Shown here one piece after another: positions 1 through 5,811 of a stretch of 7,553 nucleotides of DNA. The DNA lies in assembly GCA_959604475.1 (NCBI GenBank), contig CAUHBX010000039.1, forward strand, positions 1 to 7,553, written 5' to 3'. Under the pieces are notes generated by a model. The model was given only the letters and a program-made list of their open reading frames with translations, had not been told where the DNA came from and made no database searches. Each line of letters begins with the position of its first letter. Within the stretch, counting starts at the first letter, position 1. The stretch comes from an uncultured Eubacteriales bacterium (GTDB taxonomy: Bacteria; Bacillota; Clostridia; Lachnospirales; Anaerotignaceae). The translations under genes and the position numbers were made by a program.

Positions 1-858
1 GCCGACCTCATAGTCGTTAGGGTCATGGGCAGGAGTGATTTTAACAACACCAGTACCGAATTCCCTGTCAACGTATGAGTCTGCTATTATGGGTATTTCT
101 TTATTAACAAGAGGGAGAACAGCCATTTTCCCTATGAGATGCTTGTAACGGTCGTCTTCGGGATGAACGGCAACTGCGGTATCTCCAAGCATTGTCTCAG
201 GACGCGTTGTTGCAAGCTCAAGATAATCGCCGGTTCCGGCGATGGGGTATTTAATGTGCCAGAAATGGCCTGCCATATCAACGTGATTTACTTCTGCATC
301 GGATATGGTTGTCTGGCACTTAGGGCACCAGTTAATGAGCTTTTCACCTCTGTAAATATATCCTTTGTTATAAAGGCGGATAAAGGTCTCAAGCACTGCC
401 TTTGAGCAGCCCTCGTCCATTGTGAAGCGAACCCTGTCCCAATCACAGCTTGAACCAAGCTTTCTGAGCTGCTTAAGAATTTCAGAACCGTATTCTTCCT
501 TCCAAGCCCATGCCCTTTCAAGGAACTGCTCTCTTGTTATATCGTCCTTTGTAATCCCTTCTTCAGCCATCTTCTGAACGATTTTTACCTCTGTCGATAT
601 GGAGGCGTGGTCAGTTCCCGGAACCCAAAGGGCATTGTAACCGCTCATACGTTTCCAACGTATGAGTATATCTTGCAGCGTGTTGTCAAGGGCATGTCCC
701 ATGTGAAGCTTTCCTGTAATATTAGGAGGGGGCATTACTATTGTGAAGGGTTTTTTGGATTTGTCTACTTCGGCGTGAAAATATTTTTTATCAAGCCATT
801 TGCTATAGATACGTTCTTCGATACTCGGATCGTAAGTTTTGTCAAGCTCATGTATCAT
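1..858 (-). CDS. valS: Valine--tRNA ligase, N-terminal third (cut by window edge)
   Basis: Charges tRNA-Val with valine in the cytoplasm and removes mischarged threonine. The 286 visible codons run from an ATG at 858 to the window edge without a stop, against roughly 880 residues in the family, so the gene continues outside and is not a pseudogene. Visible class I synthetase signatures are the [13 protein letters not shown] stretch around residues 43-55 (HIGH motif as HMGH, 52-55), a CPKC pair (C178, C181) typical of the zinc-binding insertion, and the start of the CP1 editing domain with ATTRPE (216-221) and HDPNDYEVG (278-286), which belong to the editing pocket. The start is supported by AGGAAAGG at 877-870 on the minus strand; an ATG 10 bases upstream is out of frame. 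Expression is predicted to be controlled by the T-box leader just upstream. The identity is secure. Confidence 0.97.
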   Translation of the reverse strand, partial: MIHELDKTYDPSIEERIYSKWLDKKYFHAEVDKSKKPFTIVMPPPNITGKLHMGHALDNTLQDILIRWKRMSGYNALWVPGTDHASISTEVKIVQKMAEEGITKDDITREQFLERAWAWKEEYGSEILKQLRKLGSSCDWDRVRFTMDEGCSKAVLETFIRLYNKGYIYRGEKLINWCPKCQTTISDAEVNHVDMAGHFWHIKYPIAGTGDYLELATTRPETMLGDTAVAVHPEDDRYKHLIGKMAVLPLVNKEIPIIADSYVDREFGTGVVKITPAHDPNDYEVG

Positions 859-892
859 AAATAATCATTCCTTTCCTCTGATTTCCATAACT

Positions 893-926
893 AAAAAAGA
901 CTTCCGCCCTGATAAGGGCGAAAGTC
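893..926 (-). terminator. Intrinsic terminator of the valS T-box
   Basis: On the minus strand GACTTTCGCCCT pairs with AGGGCGGAAGTC across a TATC loop (926-899), apart from one mismatched or wobble position, and six T residues follow (898-893). Its first strand abuts the T-box sequence, so forming the antiterminator excludes this hairpin, as expected for the switch. It ends about 35 bases before the valS start codon. Confidence 0.93.
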
Positions 927-1112
927 CGCGGTACCACCTTAATTCCCGTAAATAATTACGGCTTAAATACCTTAACGCGGTTTACGTTTCCGGCTAATGT
1001 ATCTTTCTCACCGGAACTGCTGTCGGGCTACCTTCCAAAGCAAACTTTCCTGCTGCACCTCTCAGCCTGTGGATACAGCTCTCTTATAGGCGTACGCATT
1101 GTACTCCTCCCG
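893..1112 (-). ncRNA. T-box leader (tRNA-Val-sensing riboswitch) of valS
   Basis: Read on the minus strand, this leader has the parts of a class I T-box. The conserved T-box AAGGTGGTACCGCGG lies at 940-926, and its TGGT would pair with the ACCA end of uncharged tRNA-Val. CCGCG at 980-976 can pair with CGCGG in the T-box to form the antiterminator. Stem I appears closed by CGGG (1112-1109) with CCCG (1027-1024). The triplet just before the closing strand, after GGAAG, is GTA (1031-1029), a valine codon in the specifier position, and an AGTA loop-E-like motif sits opposite (about 1106-1103). Known T-box logic is that uncharged tRNA-Val stabilises the antiterminator and lets valS be transcribed, whereas charged tRNA leads to termination. 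The T-box call is firm; the detailed stem I pairing was done by eye. Confidence 0.93.
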
Positions 1113-1150
1113 TTTAACGCATTTACTTATATTAATTCGCATATAAAGAT

Positions 1151-1179
1151 ATAATAGTTAAATTTATTTTATTTGTCAA
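1151..1179 (-). promoter_or_regulatory. Sigma-A-type promoter for valS
   Basis: On the minus strand a perfect -35 box TTGACA (1179-1174) is followed after exactly 17 bases by TATTAT (1156-1151), one mismatch from the -10 consensus. The predicted start near 1144 gives a leader of about 285 bases, enough for the whole T-box. The start point is inferred, not observed. Confidence 0.85.
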
Positions 1180-1215
1180 GACCCTGCTGGCTTAAATTAC
1201 ATTATCCAGAGGTTT

Positions 1216-1231
1216 ATATGCAATTGCATAT
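1216..1231. promoter_or_regulatory. 16-bp perfect palindrome, possible operator
   Basis: ATATGCAATTGCATAT is perfectly self-complementary with no spacer. It lies between the valS promoter and the nfeD start, touching the weak -35 candidate of the nfeD-qmcA operon. A spacer-free dyad of this kind suits a dimeric repressor better than an RNA hairpin. I do not recognise a specific regulator. A chance palindrome in AT-rich DNA is possible, although 16 matched bases is long. Confidence 0.4.
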
Positions 1232-1257
1232 TGTCGATTTTTATGTTATTGTATAAC
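1231..1257 (+). promoter_or_regulatory. Candidate promoter for the nfeD-qmcA operon
   Basis: TTGTCG (1231-1236) and TATAAC (1252-1257) resemble -35 and -10 boxes, but the spacer is 15 bases, shorter than the preferred 17. A transcription start near 1264 would leave a leader of about 64 bases. This is the best candidate in the gap, but it is weak, and the 16-bp palindrome adjoins its -35 box. Confidence 0.35.
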
Positions 1258-1327
1258 CAAGTACTTTTATAGGTTAATCAGTACCTGTAAAACCGCTTAA
1301 ATTTAACAAAATGAGGGGAGGACAATT

Positions 1328-1780
1328 ATGCATGATATTCCGTTAACTGCAATATGGTTTATAATGTTTATAGTTTTTATTATCGCGGAAGTGGCTACAG
1401 CGGGTCCGTTAATATCAATATGGTTCTGCTTTGGTTCTCTGGCAGCCATGTTTGCGGCAGCGGGAGGAGCTTCAACAACGCTTCAGCTGATAATTTTCTT
1501 GGCGGTGTCAATAGTTCTTCTGATTTTGACAAAACCTCTGGCTAAAAAATTACTGCACAATAAAATTGAGGCTACCAATGCCCCTGCTGTAATTGGACGT
1601 CATGGAATTGTCGTTGAGGAGATAAATAATATTGAAGCTAAGGGAGCCGTTAAAGTTGATGGCAAAATATGGACGGCTAGAACTGAAGAGGAACAGGAAA
1701 TAATACCTGAAGGAGTAAAAGTAGAAATATTAGAAATTCAGGGAGTTAAGGTTATAGTAAAACTAGCAGATAAGGAGTGA
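1328..1780 (+). CDS. Short NfeD-family membrane protein
   Basis: A 150-residue protein of the short NfeD (NfeD1b, YbbJ-like) type, thought to work with SPFH proteins in organising membrane microdomains; the biochemical role is not settled for most members. Residues about 6-25, 28-46 and 50-68 are hydrophobic and fit two or three membrane helices. The C-terminal part, about 85-147, starts at VIGRHGIVVEEI and has the alternating beta-strand pattern of the NfeD OB-fold. It lacks the serine-protease domain of long NfeD proteins. The ATG follows GGGGAGG (about 1315-1321) at good spacing. Its last codons contain the ribosome binding site of the next gene, so the two are translationally close and almost certainly co-transcribed. 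This pairing with an SPFH gene is the classic arrangement and supports both calls. Confidence 0.9.
   Translation: MHDIPLTAIWFIMFIVFIIAEVATAGPLISIWFCFGSLAAMFAAAGGASTTLQLIIFLAVSIVLLILTKPLAKKLLHNKIEATNAPAVIGRHGIVVEEINNIEAKGAVKVDGKIWTARTEEEQEIIPEGVKVEILEIQGVKVIVKLADKE
1772..1777 (+). promoter_or_regulatory. Ribosome binding site that fixes the qmcA start
   Basis: AAGGAG lies inside the end of nfeD, 8 bases before ATG 1786. The alternative in-frame GTG at 1777 overlaps the last base of this site and could not be served by it, so ATG 1786 is chosen. Confidence 0.85.
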
Positions 1781-1785
1781 CGTCA

Positions 1786-2700
1786 ATGCCTTTTTTCAGA
1801 ATTTTTTTGTTTGTCATTATAATTATTTTGATTATTATAGTAATTTCCAATATCAAAATAGTTCCGCAGGCACATGCATACGTAGTAGAAAGACTTGGTG
1901 CGTATAATGCTACTTGGGGAACGGGCCTGCACTTTGCCGTGCCTATTATGGACAGAATATCAAGAAGAATAAGCCTTAAGGAACAGGTTGCGGATTTCCC
2001 GCCTCAGCCGGTAATAACAAAGGATAATGTTACAATGCAGATAGACACTGTTATTTATCTTCAGGTAACGGATCCAAAGCTTTATACCTATGGGGTAGAC
2101 AATCCAATAAGGGCTATTGAAAACCTTACAGCCACGACGTTAAGAAATATAATCGGTGATTTGGAATTAGACCAGACACTTACATCAAGAGATATAATTA
2201 ACACTAAGATGAGGGCTATCCTTGATGAGGCTACAGACCCCTGGGGAATAAAGATAAACCGCGTTGAGCTTAAAAATATTATGCCGCCTAAGGAAATTCA
2301 GGATTCTATGGAAAAACAGATGAAGGCTGAGCGTGAAAGAAGAGAGAAAATTCTTCAGGCCGAAGGTGAAAAAAGAAGTGCAGTGCTTGTAGCAGAAGGT
2401 GAAAAGGAAGCTGCTATTCTTAGGGCAGAGGCTGAAAAAGAGGCTGCAATCAGACGCGCTGAAGGTGAGGCTGAGGCAATCCTTAAGGTTCAGAAGGCAC
2501 AGGCAGAGGGTATCAGAATGCTCAATGAAGCAAATCCCGATGCTGAGGTAATCGCAATTAAGAGCCTTGAAGCGCTTCAGAAGGTTGCAGACGGTAAGTC
2601 GACAAAGATTATAATTCCTTCGGAAATACAGGGAATAGCCGGACTTGCGACATCATTTAAAGAGCTTATTAAGGATGATGAAAAAAACGATAGAAAATAA
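1786..2700 (+). CDS. qmcA: SPFH/band 7 protein, QmcA/stomatin type
   Basis: Membrane-anchored scaffold of the stomatin/prohibitin superfamily, forming large oligomers linked to membrane microdomains and often to membrane protease control. From ATG 1786 it has 304 residues. A hydrophobic anchor covers residues 4-23. The SPFH domain follows, with characteristic QmcA-like stretches: KIVPQAHAYVVERLGAY (24-40), GLHFAVPIMDR (47-57), VITKDNV (76-82) and EATDPWGIKINRVELK (about 148-163). An alanine- and glutamate-rich coiled coil with repeated AEGEK/AEAEK units occupies about 175-240, and the C-terminal part includes IIIPSEIQGIAGLATS. The stop of nfeD is five bases before this start, and the pair forms one operon ending at the hairpin at 2708. 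An upstream GTG at 1777 would add three residues but has no ribosome binding site. Family assignment is strong; a specific cell function cannot be read from sequence. Confidence 0.93.
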   Translation: MPFFRIFLFVIIIILIIIVISNIKIVPQAHAYVVERLGAYNATWGTGLHFAVPIMDRISRRISLKEQVADFPPQPVITKDNVTMQIDTVIYLQVTDPKLYTYGVDNPIRAIENLTATTLRNIIGDLELDQTLTSRDIINTKMRAILDEATDPWGIKINRVELKNIMPPKEIQDSMEKQMKAERERREKILQAEGEKRSAVLVAEGEKEAAILRAEAEKEAAIRRAEGEAEAILKVQKAQAEGIRMLNEANPDAEVIAIKSLEALQKVADGKSTKIIIPSEIQGIAGLATSFKELIKDDEKNDRK

Positions 2701-2707
2701 ATGTAAA

Positions 2708-2734
2708 GGCCTGCCTCATGGCAGGCCATTTTTT
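2708..2734 (+). terminator. Rho-independent terminator of nfeD-qmcA
   Basis: Perfect 8-bp stem GGCCTGCC (2708-2715) and GGCAGGCC (2720-2727) with a TCAT loop, followed by ATTTTTTATT. It begins eight bases after the qmcA stop codon. Confidence 0.92.
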
Positions 2735-2749
2735 ATTGGCAATAAATAA

Positions 2750-2776
2750 CCCCCAAAGCTAATCTTTGGGGGTTTT
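2750..2776. terminator. Second hairpin, probably a bidirectional terminator
   Basis: Perfect 9-bp stem CCCCCAAAG (2750-2758) and CTTTGGGGG (2764-2772) with a five-base loop. On the plus strand TTTT follows. On the minus strand it lies seven bases after the PBP stop codon and is followed by TTATTTATT. It most likely ends the PBP transcript and backs up the qmcA terminator. Confidence 0.85.
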
Positions 2777-2778
2777 GC

Positions 2779-5685
2779 TTAATTGGCTCCTATAACAAAT
2801 TCCTGTCCGTCGGAATCATTTCCATTTGAGTTTCCGCCATTACTGTTGCTGTTTGAATGGTTTCCGTTGGACGTGTTATTATTCGTATTTCCGATGTGGC
2901 CGTCCCAGTTTGGGTCTCCAAAATCAGGTATATTGTCTCCGCCGATTACAACATCGCTTGGAACCTGGGATTCAGAGGTCTTATGTTCTGTAAGAGAGCA
3001 GGTCTGACTTATATCAACATAAATCTTTCCGCTTTCAGCGCAGCTCTCTTTAGATGGCCTGTTAACAATCTGACCGTTGACAACGGCGAGTGAAAGCTCT
3101 TCTACAACATCATCAGGACAGTTGGGGCCCGCAAGACAACCGCTTTCCTTACAAATCCTGTACATAGCATGCGCGGTACATTGCGATTTTGGTGCAGTAG
3201 CTGCTGTGCAGTAATCAGTTGAGACCATATTGCCGTAATATCCGGCGCCATAATAGTCTGCTGAGCATACACCGTCTATCGGCGAACCGTTTTGTATAGC
3301 GCAGTAGCTCGCGGTTGTTATTCCTTCAGGTTTTTCAAATTCCTTATATGCCAGATTATCGTGCAGCTGGTCCATAATTGCGCGCCATACGATAAGATGA
3401 TAGCTCTTGTCGTAGCTAATCTTTTTGGGAGTATCATATCCCATCCATATGCCTGCTGCGTAATAGGGTGTATAGCCGGCAAATACAAGGTCTTTATCGT
3501 CTGTTGTAGTACCGGTTTTACCGGCAACCGGCATATTGTTTTTCTGAAATCTAGCCAATCCACCGGTGCCTCCGCCGGAGATTACATCCTCCATCATATC
3601 GGTAAGAAGGAAGGCTGTAGTTTCTTTGATAACTCGTTTTCCCTCATAATCATATTCAAGAAGTACATTTCCGTCATGGTCAAGCACTTTTGTATATGGT
3701 GTAGGCATCATGTAAACGCCGCCGTTTGCGATTGTACCATATGCGGCAGTCAGTTCAAGTACTGATACACCGTTTGTAAGTCCGCCCAGTGACGTATTAG
3801 CGTTTATATCGTCTTCTGTTACCTGTTCAAAACCAAAGTTAAGCAGATAATTATATGCGTTATATACTCCGGCATCAACTATAACCTTTGCTGCCAGAAT
3901 GTTCATTGAGTCCCTGATACCTTCTCTAACGGTAGCATAGCCTCTGTAGCTTGAACCCCACCAGTTTCCTGGGGACCAGCTTCCTACTGTAAATGGCTCG
4001 TCCTTTATAAATGAACCGGCCGAGTATATGTCCTGGTCAATTGCCGGTGCATAGGCAGCCAAGACCTTAAAGCATGAGCCTGGCTGACGGTAGGCCTGCG
4101 TTGCTCTGTTAAATACAAGGTCGCCGCTCTTTGTTCCGCGTCCGCCGACAATTGCCTTAATATTTCCTGTTTTGTAATCAAGAATAACCATTGCCGCCTG
4201 AAGTGAATTTGATACGGTTAGATTGTCAAGCACCATTGTATGGGTATCATCGACATACTTGGCCTTCATCTCCTCGGCAAACGCTTCAGCCTCATCCTTG
4301 TTAGACACTGTTTTAGACTCTGTATGATGCTCCTGCTCATTAGTCTGTGTATTGAGCACCGAAATGGTATAGGTAGCGTCATAGGTTCTATCAGAAGGCG
4401 GGAAAAGGGAATCGTCATTAAATACATCCTCAAGCCTTCCCTGTACGTCCTGACTCATCGTTGAGTAAATCTGCAGACCGCCGCTGTATATCAGGTTATA
4501 GGCTTCCTGCTTATTAAGGTTTCTCTGCTCTTGAAGGTCATTAGCAAGTGTAACGATAAGATGGTCGACAAAATAGTTATGAAGAGATACAGATTCTTCA
4601 TCGCTTGTCTGTTTACCTACCAGATTGGAATATATATCCTCTGCTATGGCACTGTCATGTTCCGCCTGAGTTATATATCCAAGATCAAGCATTTTATCAA
4701 GCACTAGGATTTGTCTTTCCTTATTGGCTTCAGGATTGCTTATCGGCGAATATTTTGAAGGGTGTTTAGTGATTCCAGCTAAGCAGGCACATTCTGCCAA
4801 ATCAAGCTCATTTACTTCCTTGCCAAAATAAAATTCCGCAGCCGAGCCGACGCCGTTAAGCCCGTGATTTAAACTGATAGTATTAAGATAGAGTTCAAGT
4901 ATATAGTTTTTAGCCGCCTGTTTGCTGCCAAGGGTCTGTTCAAGCTCTTTTTCATATTTAACAGCGAGATACTGCTCCTGCAGCTTACGCGTAAGCTTCT
5001 TCTCGCTGGAGAGCATTTCATTTTTAATCAGCTGTTGGGTTATTGTACTTGCTCCCTGTGAGAAATCCCATTCTTTTATATCTATATAAAGTGCTCTGAA
5101 TATACCTTTAATATCAATACCGTTATGGTCGTAGAAACGCTCGTCCTCAATTGAGACTACTGCATGCTGCAAATCTTCAGGTATCATGTCAAGGGTAACA
5201 TATTCACGATTTTCCTCTCCGTGAAGCTTGTCTATCTCAACTCCGCTGTCATCGTATATTATGGAGGTATAGTTAGTCGGAACAATATCCGAAGTATTCA
5301 GCGTCGGTGCGCTTTTTATTATACTAATCCATGCGCCAATGCATAACCCGGCAGCCGCTAAAATAAGGATACCTAACACGGCCAGGAATATTCGAAGGCC
5401 CCTTCTTTTCTTCTTTTTCTTTTTGTTCTTCTTTGGACTGGGACTGCTTTGAACCTTACGGCTGTTCTCAGTCGGCCTTCTGCCTGACGAAGAATGTGAG
5501 GATGAACGTGATGTTTCAGTATGCTTTTGAGCAGGTGAGCGGCCGGATGACGACCCATTTTCCGCTGAAGGCGGCCTGCGCCTTTTAACAGGATGACCCT
5601 GCTCGTCCACATAATGAACGTGACCGTTTTCGTCCGTATATTTAAATATTTTATGCTTATTCTCATTATGTTCCGAGTAATCCAT
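2779..5685 (-). CDS. Class A penicillin-binding protein (PBP1A-like transglycosylase/transpeptidase)
   Basis: Bifunctional enzyme that polymerises lipid II glycan strands and cross-links their peptides outside the membrane. Order in 968 residues: a long hydrophilic cytoplasmic tail (1-95) ending in a run of lysines (85-95); one membrane anchor (about 97-122); a GT51 glycosyltransferase domain with EDERFYDHNG (180-189, E180 the expected catalytic acid) and GASTITQQLIKN (211-222); then a transpeptidase domain with SCFK (537-540, nucleophile S537), SMN (593-595) and KTGTT (723-727). All key residues are intact. After about residue 790 comes a tail with nine cysteines (795 to 896) and then an Asn/Ser/Gly-rich end (about 932-960). 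The start has AGGAGG (5698-5693) seven bases upstream. It is monocistronic, divergent from yunB, and ends at the hairpin at 2750. Class A identity is certain; which paralogue (ponA-like or other) is not. Confidence 0.97.
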   Translation of the reverse strand: MDYSEHNENKHKIFKYTDENGHVHYVDEQGHPVKRRRPPSAENGSSSGRSPAQKHTETSRSSSHSSSGRRPTENSRKVQSSPSPKKNKKKKKKRRGLRIFLAVLGILILAAAGLCIGAWISIIKSAPTLNTSDIVPTNYTSIIYDDSGVEIDKLHGEENREYVTLDMIPEDLQHAVVSIEDERFYDHNGIDIKGIFRALYIDIKEWDFSQGASTITQQLIKNEMLSSEKKLTRKLQEQYLAVKYEKELEQTLGSKQAAKNYILELYLNTISLNHGLNGVGSAAEFYFGKEVNELDLAECACLAGITKHPSKYSPISNPEANKERQILVLDKMLDLGYITQAEHDSAIAEDIYSNLVGKQTSDEESVSLHNYFVDHLIVTLANDLQEQRNLNKQEAYNLIYSGGLQIYSTMSQDVQGRLEDVFNDDSLFPPSDRTYDATYTISVLNTQTNEQEHHTESKTVSNKDEAEAFAEEMKAKYVDDTHTMVLDNLTVSNSLQAAMVILDYKTGNIKAIVGGRGTKSGDLVFNRATQAYRQPGSCFKVLAAYAPAIDQDIYSAGSFIKDEPFTVGSWSPGNWWGSSYRGYATVREGIRDSMNILAAKVIVDAGVYNAYNYLLNFGFEQVTEDDINANTSLGGLTNGVSVLELTAAYGTIANGGVYMMPTPYTKVLDHDGNVLLEYDYEGKRVIKETTAFLLTDMMEDVISGGGTGGLARFQKNNMPVAGKTGTTTDDKDLVFAGYTPYYAAGIWMGYDTPKKISYDKSYHLIVWRAIMDQLHDNLAYKEFEKPEGITTASYCAIQNGSPIDGVCSADYYGAGYYGNMVSTDYCTAATAPKSQCTAHAMYRICKESGCLAGPNCPDDVVEELSLAVVNGQIVNRPSKESCAESGKIYVDISQTCSLTEHKTSESQVPSDVVIGGDNIPDFGDPNWDGHIGNTNNNTSNGNHSNSNSNGGNSNGNDSDGQEFVIGAN

Positions 5686-5710
5686 ACTTAAGCCTCCTAA
5701 CTCAGAATAT

Positions 5711-5719
5711 ATTATAACA
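5711..5719 (-). promoter_or_regulatory. Extended -10 promoter for the PBP gene
   Basis: On the minus strand TGTTATAAT (5719-5711) is a full TATAAT with the TGn extension. At 17-base spacing the -35 position reads TTTATT (5739-5734), which is weak, as is common for extended -10 promoters. It lies about 25 bases before the PBP start codon, and its -35 region overlaps that of the yunB promoter. Confidence 0.65.
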
Positions 5720-5728
5720 GATTGGTCT

Positions 5729-5758
5729 TTGATAATAAAGGAAATTATTGCTTATAAT
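5729..5758 (+). promoter_or_regulatory. Promoter candidate for yunB (sigma-A or sigma-E reading)
   Basis: TTGATA (5729-5734) and a perfect TATAAT (5753-5758), 18 bases apart, make a good sigma-A promoter. The same bases can be read as a loose sigma-E promoter: TGATAAT (5730-5736), a 14-base gap, then CTTATAAT (5751-5758), six of eight matches to CATACAAT. In Bacillus subtilis yunB is under sigma-E, so the second reading is biologically attractive, but the sequence does not decide. Confidence 0.5.
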
Positions 5759-5773
5759 TCTTTAAGATTTTAT

Positions 5774-5798
5774 TACAAAAATGTATTGTACAGCTGTA
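5774..5798. repeat. Two adjacent TACA/TGTA inverted repeats
   Basis: TACA-AAAA-TGTA (5774-5785) is followed after three bases by TACA-GC-TGTA (5789-5798), the latter a perfect 10-bp palindrome. They lie downstream of the yunB promoter candidate and 14 bases before position 5812. TACA-N2-TGTA resembles the core of BlaI/MecI-family operators, but the flanks are not those of a known site. The function is unproven. Confidence 0.35.
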
Positions 5799-5811
5799 TT
5801 TTGAATAAAAA

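Noticed and set aside
1..858. valS as a truncated pseudogene
   Set aside because: The frame is open and in register to the window edge, with intact motifs; the truncation is only the window boundary.
139..864. Plus-strand open frames opposite valS
   Set aside because: They are antisense to a fully convincing ValRS reading frame, and their proteins resemble no family.
1271..1286. AGGT-N8-ACCT inverted repeat upstream of nfeD
   Set aside because: Arms of only four bases are expected often by chance, and it lacks terminator or operator features.
1778..1785. TGACGTCA palindrome, like a eukaryotic CRE site
   Set aside because: It is a chance overlap of the nfeD stop codon with the spacer before qmcA; eight bases are easily found by chance.
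3292..3765. 157-codon plus-strand frame inside the PBP gene
   Set aside because: It is opposite the transpeptidase domain, has no ribosome binding site of note, and its translation is a cysteine-rich shadow of the opposite strand.
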